Source: Dongia rigui | GTDB lineage: Bacteria; Pseudomonadota; Alphaproteobacteria; Dongiales; Dongiaceae | Reading direction: 5' to 3' | Assembly (NCBI RefSeq): GCF_034044635.1 | Contig: NZ_JAXCLX010000001.1 | Span: 806,001 to 870,000, forward strand | DNA length: 64,000 bases | Part shown: piece after piece, positions 25,355 through 33,025 of the stretch | How the letters are laid out: every line of letters begins with the position of its first letter | Numbering within the stretch: position 1 is the first letter of the stretch | The notes under the pieces: model-generated | What the model saw: only the letters and a program-made list of their open reading frames with translations | What the model was told of the DNA's origin: nothing | Databases searched by the model: none | Position numbers and translations under genes: made by a program

Positions 25355-25653
25355 ATGGCTGCGACAAAATCAAAATCGACACTTTCTGATGCTTCACGCT
25401 GCGCCGTGGGTCGCGCGCCTACTCACCCGGGAGTAATCTTAAAGCACGAAGCCTTGGACGTGCGGATTCTTTCGCAGCAAGAACTCGCTGCCTCCATGAA
25501 CTCTCTAGGCTCACCGTTAATGAGCTAATTAAAGGAAAGCGTGAAAATAAAAGAAAGCAGGCATGTAGGCTGGAACGGCTAACCGATATCCGTACAGAGA
25601 CTTGCCTAGAAATGCAGCGCGGCTTCAATCTCCGGCACGCGGCAAATCAGTAA
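25355..25653 (+). pseudogene. HigA-family antitoxin gene inactivated by a frameshift
   Basis: The first part reads GRAPTHPGVILKHEALDV...LSQQELAASMN, the start of a HigA/VapI-type helix-turn-helix antitoxin (usual pattern RPTHPGE, then a Ser-Gln-containing helix). After codon AAC near 25500 the original frame stops at 25528. Reading in the -1 frame from about 25502 restores LSRLTVNELIKGKREN and then RLERLTDIRTETCLEMQRGFNLR, the expected recognition helix and C-terminal helices, ending at TAA 25651-25653. Together they give about 99 residues, the family's normal length. A one-base deletion best explains this. No HigB toxin gene is recognisable on either side. Confidence 0.65.
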
Positions 25654-25789
25654 ACCGAAGTGCTTGCTGTTATCATACATTTAGAGCAGTCATGATACAA
25701 AGAGGCTGCGGTCGCAGACCCGCTCGTGGTTTAGTACGCTGTGCGAAAGCACTATGCCAACTTCACCTTAGACTGCTCTGCGAGATCGT

Positions 25790-26188
25790 CTATTCAAGTT
25801 CAAGTCGGACCTTCTCTCGTGCGGCGTTAATAGTATCTACTGCCTTCTGTCGACATGGAGGTAATGGCCCACATGTAGAGATCAGGTCCGCAGCCTGCAC
25901 TAAAATCGAGTCTTGATATCGAATGATTTCTGCCAGCGCCCCACTCTTATCGGAAGACGCGCCAGTTTCCGATCCTCCAAACAAACCTGATATTACAATG
26001 CCCGCTAAAATAACCAGCACGGCAAGTAAGCCAACCTTCCAATCTCGACGAACACGTTCCATAGGATTAATTGGGGAGGTCGCAACGAACCTCCTTATAT
26101 CTCTTGCAAGACTAATCAATTTAGCGCTGGCATCCTGAAGAGACGAAGGATTCACTGCACCTTGGTCTGCATTGTCATTGACGTTCAT
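25790..26188 (-). CDS. Unknown single-span membrane protein, second gene of a pair
   Basis: A 132-residue protein of no recognised family. A hydrophilic N-terminal half of about 50 residues is followed by one transmembrane helix (KVGLLAVLVILAGIVISGLF). A short outer domain contains two cysteines in a STCGPLPPCR loop, which could form a disulfide in the periplasm, and ends in a charged helix. It overlaps the upstream gene by 14 bases, so the two are probably co-translated. ATG 26188 is chosen because GGTGAGG precedes it; ATG 26200 is the alternative. Its DNA is AT-richer than the flanking chromosome and lies in an accessory patch. Confidence 0.6.
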   Translation of the reverse strand: MNVNDNADQGAVNPSSLQDASAKLISLARDIRRFVATSPINPMERVRRDWKVGLLAVLVILAGIVISGLFGGSETGASSDKSGALAEIIRYQDSILVQAADLISTCGPLPPCRQKAVDTINAAREKVRLELE

Positions 26189-26837
26189 CTGCCTCACCAT
26201 CAGCCGTTAAGCGGGGCGCTGCGAGCGCTGGATCACTCGGCAGGCTCGCGACCCTAGGCGCATGCCCTGTCTCGATACCCCTCGTTGAGGAAAAGAACTG
26301 TTCAACAATTCGATTGGCCGCTTCAATCTCTTCGAGAATTCCCCGGAACGCTGCTTCGTCTCCGACCCTGGGTTGAAGATCCCGGACTCGCGACTTTATA
26401 GCATCATTTACGGATTGCACTGTAGCGGCGTAAGCTCGGATTTGGGTGTCAACCACTCGTCTCGCCGCGTCATTTCCGACCACCTCAGGGGCATCAGCAA
26501 TTGGTTTGATGAAGTTTGCGAAGCTCTTGGTAAGGGCGTGCAGATAGTCAAGGACACTAACAAGGGTGCGAACATCATCCTTTGCACTTTGTCTCTTCGA
26601 CAACTCAGAAATTGAATTTGTTACGTCGATGATAGAATCGACTTTCTTTTCGACTTCCGCGTAATGCTCCGATCGCGCATCAAAGGAAATAAGGTAGGTA
26701 AAGGCAATAATCATCGCCTGCGCCAGCCCTTTGATCGCGACATTCGCGACGTCACTGTCCAACTTGAACTGAGGCCAATCTAGAACAAAGAGCACCCCCA
26801 GCAGCACGAGCCATACAACCACCAAAAAGATTCTCAT
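26175..26837 (-). CDS. Unknown two-span membrane protein with long helical cytoplasmic domain
   Basis: A 220-residue protein. Two N-terminal hydrophobic helices (about residues 3-20 and 33-51) form a hairpin. A long, charged, probably coiled-coil region (55-190) follows, with heptad-like stretches such as VEKKVDSIIDVTNSISEL. The last 30 residues are acidic and Pro/Ala-rich. No enzyme motif is visible. It is the first gene of a two-gene unit with the single-span protein at 25790-26188. Both point away from the small ORF at 27059. Membrane-anchored coiled-coil pairs occur in several stress or phage-defence systems, but nothing here proves such a role. Confidence 0.6.
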   Translation of the reverse strand: MRIFLVVVWLVLLGVLFVLDWPQFKLDSDVANVAIKGLAQAMIIAFTYLISFDARSEHYAEVEKKVDSIIDVTNSISELSKRQSAKDDVRTLVSVLDYLHALTKSFANFIKPIADAPEVVGNDAARRVVDTQIRAYAATVQSVNDAIKSRVRDLQPRVGDEAAFRGILEEIEAANRIVEQFFSSTRGIETGHAPRVASLPSDPALAAPRLTADGEADERQ

Positions 26838-27058
26838 TCGACCCTACCTACGCGCGAAACAACCTCACATACCTTTATACTAGACAAATACACTTTATAG
26901 GAGTCAAACTCTTTTAGTATCTGCGACTAAGTGCTCTGTCAGCTCGCCGGAAAGAAAGGTCGGCGATCACGACTTAAACCATGCGTCATGCGCCTAGCTT
27001 GGCTAAACCGTAGCCGCCCTCCTAAGTTGTTCATGTATCGCTGCAAAGGATCGCTACT

Positions 27059-27316
27059 ATGCAACCGCAGGACTTGTGCAATGCAATAAAAACAGCTTCA
27101 AATGGAAGCTCTATCGTTGGGAACGCTAGTGTCCAGCAAGCCGCCACATCACTTCTTCGGGTAGCAGAATTGTTCTCGCAGTCAGGTGGCTTCAGCGTTC
27201 ATAACGATCCTGTCAGCGGCGAAGAGTTTGTAATGAATGTTATGAACTCCGAAAAGCTGGTCGTGCGATATGCCGCGGACGACGGCTCCGGTGGGAGCTT
27301 GATCGTAGTTATATAG
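27059..27316 (+). CDS. Small hypothetical protein
   Basis: An 85-residue frame starts at ATG 27059 with AAAGGA eight bases upstream. It has a mixed, protein-like composition with an amphipathic N-terminal half (VQQAATSLLRVAELFSQ) and a C-terminal part rich in Val, Gly and Asp. There is no signal peptide, membrane helix or known motif. It lies in the AT-richer patch, divergent from the membrane-protein pair. It may be a real accessory gene or chance. Confidence 0.4.
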   Translation: MQPQDLCNAIKTASNGSSIVGNASVQQAATSLLRVAELFSQSGGFSVHNDPVSGEEFVMNVMNSEKLVVRYAADDGSGGSLIVVI

Positions 27317-27694
27317 CTGGCATCAGATTGCTTGGTTGTAGCAGAGTGCAGGCCGAGTGATGGCGCTTTGCTTCGTAACGAGAGCGTCCTTGCCTAGTAG
27401 AGTTGTAACCGAGCGGGGTCGACAAAACCTCCCCTTCAGATCAACGTTCCGACCATCTTGTTACCTACCGGCTCGAATTTCTTGCCTTGAACCCGTTCAT
27501 CGTCCCGTCATAATCCCGGAAGGTATCAACGACTTGAGCATGGGTAGGGGAGCACTGCGAACCCAAGGTCACTCCAGTTAAATCTAGTGGCTTGGAGAAC
27601 AGCACAAAGCAGAGGCCGTACACATCCGCAGGCTAAACAGGAAGCGCGCCCACCCGAAGCCGACGCGACTATTCCTCAACTCATCTCATCACCC
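27317..27694. other. Gene-poor end of the accessory patch
   Basis: This stretch joins the accessory patch to the gabT region. A 74-codon frame at 27357-27581 exists, but it lacks a ribosome-binding site and recognisable sequence, so I do not call it. No direct repeat marking an insertion boundary was found by eye. Confidence 0.4.
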
Positions 27695-27720
27695 CAGAGG
27701 TCGGGCCTGCCCGACCTCTG
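27695..27720 (-). terminator. Terminator-like hairpin downstream of gabT
   Basis: CAGAGGTCGGGC (27695-27706) and GCCCGACCTCTG (27709-27720) form a perfect 12-bp stem with almost no loop, beginning 11 bases after the gabT stop on the minus strand. No T-run follows on either side, so it is at best a Rho-assisted or RNA-stabilising hairpin. Confidence 0.55.
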
Positions 27721-27731
27721 AAGCGATAGTG

Positions 27732-29033
27732 TTACGCCGCCTTCGTCGCACCCTCGATCGCCTGGGCGATCGTTTTTTCGAGGATGTCGAAGCCTTCGTT
27801 GATGATCTTGTCCTCAGACGTCAAGGGCATCAGGAAGCGCAGCGTGTTGGCGTTGACACCGCAGGAGAGCAGGATGAGGCCGTTCTCGCCGGCCTTCGCG
27901 GTGATCGCCTTGGTGAGGTCCGCGTCGGGCGAGCCGTCGGCCTTGATGATGTCGCAGGCGACCATGGCGCCGAGGCCACGGATGTCACCAATACGATTGC
28001 CGGTGGTGTTGCGCTTCTTCATGTCGGCCAAGCGGTCCTTCATCAGCTTGCCGATGACATTGGCGCGCTCGACCAGCTTTTCCTCTTCCATGACATCGAG
28101 CACCGCATTGGCCGCAGCGCAGCCGATGGGCGAGCCGCCATAGGTGCCACCCAAACCGCCGGCGGACGGGGCGTCCATGATCTCGGCCTTGCCGATGACG
28201 CCGGAGAGCGGGAAGCCGCCGGCCAGCGATTTGGCGACCGTGATGAGGTCGGCTTCGATGCCGCTATGCTCATGGGCGAACATCTTGCCGGTGCGGCCGA
28301 AGCCGGTCTGGATCTCGTCGACGATCAGCATGATGCCGTGTTGCGTGCAGATCTCGCGCAGCTTTTTCATCAGCTCGAAGGGGACCGGGTTGAAACCGCC
28401 CTCGCCCTGCACCGGCTCGATGATGATGGCGGCGATGTTGTCCGGGCCGATATCGGCCTTGAACAGCGTCTCCAGGGTCTTCAGGGATTGCTGCACGCCG
28501 TCGGCCTGGGTGGGGTCGGGGAACGGCACGTGATAGACGTCGGTCGGGAACGGGCCGAAGCCCTTCTTATAGGGCAGGTACTTGCCGGTGAGCGCCATGC
28601 CCATCAGCGTGCGGCCGTGGAAGGCGCCGCTGAAGGCGATGATGCCGGCTCGCTTGGTGTGCGCGCGCGCAATCTTCACCGCGTTCTCGACCGCTTCGGC
28701 ACCGGTGGTCAGAAAGATGGTCTTCTTCGGCGTCGACCCGGGGGCGAGCTTGTTGAGGCGCTCCGCGAGGCGGATATAGCTCTCATAGGGGTTCACCTGG
28801 AAGCAGGTGTGGCTGAACTTGTCGAGCTGGTCCTTCACCGCGGCGATGATCTTGGGGTGGCCATGGCCGGTGTTCATGACGGCGATGCCGCCCGCAAAGT
28901 CGATATGACGCTTGCCCTCGACATCGGTGATCTCGGCGTTCTTGGCCTTCTCGGCAAAGATCGCATAGGCATTGCCAACACCGCGCGGCACGGCCGCTTC
29001 GCGGCGCTTCTGCAGGTTCGCATTCGACGTCAT
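27732..29033 (-). CDS. gabT: 4-aminobutyrate aminotransferase (class III, PLP-dependent)
   Basis: A 433-residue enzyme, normal for GabT. Class III hallmarks are FLTTGAEAVENAVKIAR for PLP phosphate binding, FSGAFHGRT, IVDEIQTGFGRTGKMF with the Asp that contacts the pyridine ring, and VAKSLAGGFPLSGV with the Schiff-base lysine. It transfers the amino group of GABA to 2-oxoglutarate, giving succinate semialdehyde. No succinate-semialdehyde dehydrogenase gene is adjacent. ATG 29033 is chosen for its GAGGG ribosome-binding site and family length. Other omega-aminotransferases share the motifs, so substrate is likely but not certain. A hairpin follows the stop. Confidence 0.88.
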   Translation of the reverse strand: MTSNANLQKRREAAVPRGVGNAYAIFAEKAKNAEITDVEGKRHIDFAGGIAVMNTGHGHPKIIAAVKDQLDKFSHTCFQVNPYESYIRLAERLNKLAPGSTPKKTIFLTTGAEAVENAVKIARAHTKRAGIIAFSGAFHGRTLMGMALTGKYLPYKKGFGPFPTDVYHVPFPDPTQADGVQQSLKTLETLFKADIGPDNIAAIIIEPVQGEGGFNPVPFELMKKLREICTQHGIMLIVDEIQTGFGRTGKMFAHEHSGIEADLITVAKSLAGGFPLSGVIGKAEIMDAPSAGGLGGTYGGSPIGCAAANAVLDVMEEEKLVERANVIGKLMKDRLADMKKRNTTGNRIGDIRGLGAMVACDIIKADGSPDADLTKAITAKAGENGLILLSCGVNANTLRFLMPLTSEDKIINEGFDILEKTIAQAIEGATKAA

Positions 29034-29187
29034 CGCATATCCCTCTTCGTTCATGATGATGAAGGGCGGCCGATGCGTTTCCGGCCCCCTCGGAAAGTCG
29101 GGCGGGACTATAGCGGGTGGTGGGCCACGCTTAAACCCCACACCCCGCAGGGCTGGGCTGTGCCGGATTCATGCGCATACCCCCACT

Positions 29188-29220
29188 GGGATAGCGGGGC
29201 GGGATAGCGGGGCGGGATAG
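29188..29220. repeat. Short 13-bp tandem repeat
   Basis: The unit GGGATAGCGGGGC occurs two and a half times in a row, in the spacer between gabT and a small minus-strand gene. It looks like a slippage-prone G-rich microsatellite with no evident function. Confidence 0.8.
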
Positions 29221-29263
29221 GGCCGCGTGAGACTCAGGAAAAGTTGGGCTGGAGGCGACGGTG

Positions 29264-29524
29264 TTAGCGGCGGCTCATCATGGAGCGCATGACATCGGTC
29301 ATGTTCTGGGCGCCGCTGGTATCGCGGAGTTGCCGGTCGATGCGCTGGCGGGCAGCCTGGGCCTCGAACGCGTCGGCCAGGCGGTCGCGGGTCTCGGCGC
29401 TCACATTCCCCACCTGACGGCGGGCTTCGGCGATAAGCTGAGCGCGGGACTGGGCGCGAACGGGAATGGGCTGCAAGGCCGGCTGGCCGACCACCAATTC
29501 CGTTAACCATTTGCCGATGCTCAT
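29264..29524 (-). CDS. Small conserved-looking hypothetical protein
   Basis: An 86-residue cytoplasmic protein. It begins MSIGKWLTELVVGQP and continues with a helical, charged middle (AQLIAEARRQVGNVSAETRDRLADAF) and a Met/Arg-rich end (MTDVMRSMMSRR). The start at ATG 29524 has a strong GGAGGGTG ribosome-binding site, which supports a real gene. I recognise no family. It lies between gabT and another small gene on the same strand. Confidence 0.6.
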   Translation of the reverse strand: MSIGKWLTELVVGQPALQPIPVRAQSRAQLIAEARRQVGNVSAETRDRLADAFEAQAARQRIDRQLRDTSGAQNMTDVMRSMMSRR

Positions 29525-29618
29525 GACACCCTCCACCAGACGGTCATTTGACCTGTCGATGCTAGGGGTATCCCGTTAAGGAAGTCTAAAAGGCGCCGGC
29601 GTCGCGCCCGATCCGCCC

Positions 29619-29840
29619 TCAGGCGGCGCGGACGCGGTCGAGGCGCGGCTGGCCGGTCACCTCGAAATCATGGGCGACGAGGCCGCGGATCATCTGGTTG
29701 CCTTCCAGCATGGCGTCATATTCCTCGACCCCGCGACGAACGTTCCAGCAACGGCCGGAGATATAGCCCGTGACGCCATTCTTCAGGCGGATCGGCGTGG
29801 TGAGTTCGATGACATCGTCGAAAACGTAACGACTACGCAT
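29619..29840 (-). CDS. Small hypothetical protein
   Basis: A 73-residue protein starting MRSRYVFDDVIELTTP, with a compact central part (NGVTGYISGRCWNVRRGVEEYDAM) that looks like a small beta-rich domain. There is no signal peptide or membrane helix. An upstream ATG at 29921 would add 27 residues, but neither start has a strong ribosome-binding site. I recognise no family. The gene is on the same strand as the leucine-degradation operon and about 120 bases beyond its last gene. Confidence 0.5.
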   Translation of the reverse strand: MRSRYVFDDVIELTTPIRLKNGVTGYISGRCWNVRRGVEEYDAMLEGNQMIRGLVAHDFEVTGQPRLDRVRAA

Positions 29841-29963
29841 GGTGCAACCCAATCTCTCTCGCAAGTTGGCCGGATGAGCCCGGCTGAACGACTTGCCCAA
29901 ATAGATATGTTTAGATTCCATAAATGGCGAGTGACGGCAATCACCAATCGCATCACATGCGAG

Positions 29964-30881
29964 TTATGCCTGTGATTTCTGCGCTTTCTGCCAAAGCGCG
30001 CGCGAGACGCCAGCTTGCGGCGCACGGTCAAAGTGCCGCAGGACTCGCCAGCCGGCCTCGGCCAATCGCGTGAGATCGATTCCCGATTGGATGCCCATGC
30101 CGTCGAGCATGAAGACGACATCTTCGGTAGCGACATTGCCTGTCGCCCCCTTGGCATAAGGGCAGCCGCCGAGGCCAGCGACCGAGGAATCGATGACCGA
30201 TATACCCATCTGCATGGCGGCCAGCAGATTGGCCAGCGCCTGGCCGTAGGTGTCGTGGAAATGGGCGGCGAGCTGCGGAATCGGCACCGCTTCCGCCACC
30301 GCGCCGATCATGCGCTGGGTGGCAAGGGGGGTTCCGACACCAATCGTGTCGCCCAGCGAGATCTCATGGCAACCGATATCGATCAGGGACTTAGCGACGC
30401 GTGCCACGGCCTCTGGGGCGATCTCCCCCTCATAGGGGCAGCCCAGGACGCAGGAGACATAGCCCCGAACCGGAACACCTGCCGAACGGGCGCGGGAGAG
30501 GACGGGCTCGAAGCGCGCGATGCTGTCGTCGATCGAGCAGTTCGTGTTCTTCCTGGAAAAGCTCTCAGAAGCCGCAGCAAAGACCGCCACGTCGCGGGCA
30601 CCGGCCGTCAGCGCCGCTTCCAACCCCTGCAGATTGGGAACGAGGACCGGATAGCGCTTCCTGGGGTCGCGCGTGAGGCCGGCAAGGACGGCAGCAGAAT
30701 CCGCCATCTGCGGGACCCATTTCGGCGAGACGAAGGCCCCGGCCTCGATCTCCGACAAACCCGCTGCCGCCAGATCCTCGATGAGGCGGATCTTCACCGC
30801 CGTTGGGATGGGTGCCGCTTCATTCTGCAGGCCGTCGCGGGGGCCGACCTCGACGATGCGGACTGTGGCCGGCAGGTTCAT
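29964..30881 (-). CDS. mvaB: Hydroxymethylglutaryl-CoA lyase
   Basis: A 305-residue enzyme of the DRE-TIM metallolyase family. VEVGPRDGLQNE near residue 11 carries the catalytic Arg-Asp. AHFHDTYGQALAN carries the metal-binding His-x-His, and AGLGGCPYAKGATGN holds the active-site Cys loop. It splits 3-hydroxy-3-methylglutaryl-CoA into acetoacetate and acetyl-CoA, the last step of leucine degradation. Its ATG overlaps the mccA stop by four bases (ATGA). It ends the operon mccB-liuC-mccA-mvaB. Length and motifs are complete. Confidence 0.95.
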   Translation of the reverse strand: MNLPATVRIVEVGPRDGLQNEAAPIPTAVKIRLIEDLAAAGLSEIEAGAFVSPKWVPQMADSAAVLAGLTRDPRKRYPVLVPNLQGLEAALTAGARDVAVFAAASESFSRKNTNCSIDDSIARFEPVLSRARSAGVPVRGYVSCVLGCPYEGEIAPEAVARVAKSLIDIGCHEISLGDTIGVGTPLATQRMIGAVAEAVPIPQLAAHFHDTYGQALANLLAAMQMGISVIDSSVAGLGGCPYAKGATGNVATEDVVFMLDGMGIQSGIDLTRLAEAGWRVLRHFDRAPQAGVSRALWQKAQKSQA

Positions 30882-32866
30882 GCGCCGGCCTCAATGCGGA
30901 TGAGTTCCGCCCCCTCCACCACCTGATCCCCAGGCGCCACCAACACGGCGGCGATCTTGCCGGCGGAGCCGGCGACGAGATTGTGCTCCATCTTCATGGC
31001 TTCCAGCCGCAGCAAGATCTGGCCTGCCACGACCATATCGCCGATCGCGGCCTGGACCGAGACGATGCGACCGGGCATGGGGGCGCTGACGCTTCCGCCG
31101 TGCCCCCCCGCCTGGTCGCGCCGTTCCGGCGGGCGGCCAAAGGCACCCAGCGCCCGCACGCGCCAGCGCGTCGGCCCCACTTTGAGCCAGCGCGTGGCAC
31201 CGTCGGCATGGAGATGGGCGTGATATTGCCGGTCACCCAGCTCGATCGTGAAGGAATCCGCCCGGCGTTCGACCAGGCGCAGCGGCAAGGCCTCATCCCG
31301 CCAGCTGACCAGCCAGTGATCGCCCTGGGCCAGCAGCGAGACCGCGTGGTCGACGCCGTCATACTCGAAATGCCAGACGAGCGGCGCCAGCCCACCCAGG
31401 CGCCAGTTGTCGGTAGCGGCCCAGGGCGAGGCGTCTGTTGCGCGCGCGGCCGCGAGGTCAAGTTGTTCGGCCAGAGCGAGGCACGCCCAGCCGGGGAAAT
31501 CTGGGGCCGTATGGCGCAGCAAGGCTGGATGCGCCGCGATGAAGCCCGTGTCGATGTGGCCAGTGCCAAAATCAAGCTCGCCAGCCGCGCGGGTCAGCAG
31601 ATTGAGGTTGCTGGCGATACCGGCGACATGGGAACGGCCGAGGGCGGCGCGCAGGCGCGCCAACGCGTCGTCGCGGTCGGCACCGCCGACGATCAGCTTG
31701 CCGATGAGGGAGTCGTAATGGACGGAGATCTCGTCGCCCTGCCCGAAACCGGAATCGAGCCGGATAAAAGGCCCTTCCGGTACGCTGAATTGCAGCAGCC
31801 GGCCCGTCTCCGGCCGGTAGTCGCGGGCCGGATCCTCGGCACAGATGCGCGCCTCGAAGGCGTGGCCACAAAGTGCGATCTCATCCTGCAATTTCGGCAG
31901 TCGCTCACCGGCAGCGACGCAAAGCTGCCATTCGACGAGATCGAGGCCGGTTACCATCTCGGTCACCGGATGCTCGACCTGGAGGCGGGTATTCATCTCC
32001 ATGAAGTAGAAATTGTCGAGATTGTCGCCCTCGGCGATGAACTCGACCGTGCCGGCGCTGACATAGTCGATGGCCCTTGCGGCAGCAATCGCCGCATCGG
32101 TCATGCGTTTCCGCATGGCCTCGGTCATGCCAGGGGCCGGCGCTTCCTCGATCACCTTTTGATGGCGCCGCTGCAGCGAACAGTCGCGCTCGAAGAGGTG
32201 CACGACATTGCCATGCCCATCGGCAAAGACCTGTACTTCGATATGGCGCGGCCGGGTGAGATATTTCTCGATCAGGACCGTGCTGTCGCCAAAGGCCGAT
32301 TGCGCCTCGCGCTGCGCCGATTCCAGGCTTTCCGCAAAGTCGGCATCCTTGTCGACCTTGCGCATGCCGCGTCCACCACCACCCATCACGGCCTTGATGA
32401 GGATTGGATAGCCGATCTTGTCGGCTTGCCTTTGCAAGGTCGCCGCATCCTGCGCCTTGCCTTCATAGCCGGGGACCACGGGCACACCCGCCTTGCGCAT
32501 CAGCACCTTGGCCGCATCCTTGGCGCCCATCGCCTCGATCGATTTCGCCGGCGGGCCGATGAAGACAAGCCCGGCCTCCGTCACCGCCTTTGCAAAGGCC
32601 GCGTTCTCCGAAAGGAATCCGTAGCCCGGATGGATCGCCTGGGCGCCCGCCGATTTCGCGGCGGCAATGATGCGCTCGCCCTTCAGATAGCTCTCGCGCG
32701 CCGGCGCGGGGCCGATATGAATCGCCTCATCGGCCAGCTGCGTGTGGCGGGCATGCCGGTCGGCATCGGAATAGATGGCAACCGTCTTCACCCCCATCGC
32801 GCGCGCAGTCCGGATGACGCGGCAGGCGATCTCACCCCGATTGGCGATGAGGATCTTGGTGAACAT
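30878..32866 (-). CDS. mccA: Methylcrotonyl-CoA carboxylase, biotin carboxylase/carrier subunit
   Basis: A 662-residue protein. The N-terminal biotin carboxylase domain begins KILIANRGEIACRVIRTA and has the ATP-grasp loop GGGGRGMRKV and EMNTRLQVEHPVTE. The C-terminal biotinyl domain contains the biotinylated Lys in EAMKMEH near residue 625. It carboxylates biotin with bicarbonate and ATP, and MccB transfers the carboxyl to 3-methylcrotonyl-CoA. The pairing with mccB, an enoyl-CoA hydratase and HMG-CoA lyase makes the leucine/isovalerate assignment strong over propionyl-CoA or geranyl-CoA carboxylase, although geranyl-CoA carboxylase is a related alternative. Confidence 0.93.
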   Translation of the reverse strand: MFTKILIANRGEIACRVIRTARAMGVKTVAIYSDADRHARHTQLADEAIHIGPAPARESYLKGERIIAAAKSAGAQAIHPGYGFLSENAAFAKAVTEAGLVFIGPPAKSIEAMGAKDAAKVLMRKAGVPVVPGYEGKAQDAATLQRQADKIGYPILIKAVMGGGGRGMRKVDKDADFAESLESAQREAQSAFGDSTVLIEKYLTRPRHIEVQVFADGHGNVVHLFERDCSLQRRHQKVIEEAPAPGMTEAMRKRMTDAAIAAARAIDYVSAGTVEFIAEGDNLDNFYFMEMNTRLQVEHPVTEMVTGLDLVEWQLCVAAGERLPKLQDEIALCGHAFEARICAEDPARDYRPETGRLLQFSVPEGPFIRLDSGFGQGDEISVHYDSLIGKLIVGGADRDDALARLRAALGRSHVAGIASNLNLLTRAAGELDFGTGHIDTGFIAAHPALLRHTAPDFPGWACLALAEQLDLAAARATDASPWAATDNWRLGGLAPLVWHFEYDGVDHAVSLLAQGDHWLVSWRDEALPLRLVERRADSFTIELGDRQYHAHLHADGATRWLKVGPTRWRVRALGAFGRPPERRDQAGGHGGSVSAPMPGRIVSVQAAIGDMVVAGQILLRLEAMKMEHNLVAGSAGKIAAVLVAPGDQVVEGAELIRIEAGA

Positions 32867-32895
32867 CGGTTAGGCCCCACCAGACAGCAACAAAG

Positions 32896-33004
32896 ACCCC
32901 TCACCCCGCCCCTCTTCCCACTGCGTGGGGCGAGGGAGTTCCGATCGAGCGTCGCAAAAAGCCCCTCGCCCCGCTTGCGGGGAGAGGGGTTGGGGTGAGG
33001 GGTG
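32896..33004. repeat. Palindromic intergenic repeat (REP-like) between mccA and liuC
   Basis: The spacer contains CCCCTCACCCCGCCCCT near 32897 and AGGGGTTGGGGTGAGGGG near 32986, which are inverted to one another. A second nested arm pair, CCCCTCGCCCCGC and GCGGGGAGAGGGG, lies near 32962-32988. This layout matches bacterial REP/BIME-type units. The element sits inside an operon and may affect transcript stability. Related C/G-rich palindromes occur at 42694-42813. Confidence 0.6.
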
Positions 33005-33025
33005 TGTCGACGCATTCATCGCCGC

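Noticed and set aside
25490-25530. Programmed frameshift as an explanation for the HigA-like gene
   Set aside because: No slippery heptamer of the X-XXY-YYZ type or downstream pseudoknot was seen, and HigA genes are not known to use recoding; decay or a read error is simpler.
27357-27581. A 74-codon frame in the accessory patch
   Set aside because: There is no ribosome-binding site, and its composition (Arg, Pro, Ser) looks like chance; no motif.
27729-29207. A 492-codon plus-strand open frame opposite gabT
   Set aside because: The gabT reading has full PLP-enzyme motifs and a ribosome-binding site. The opposite frame is Asp/Arg/Gly-rich shadow sequence typical of GC-rich DNA.
30803-32998. 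A 731-codon plus-strand open frame opposite mccA and mvaB
   Set aside because: Both minus-strand genes are unmistakable. The opposing frame has no known domain and crosses a gene boundary.
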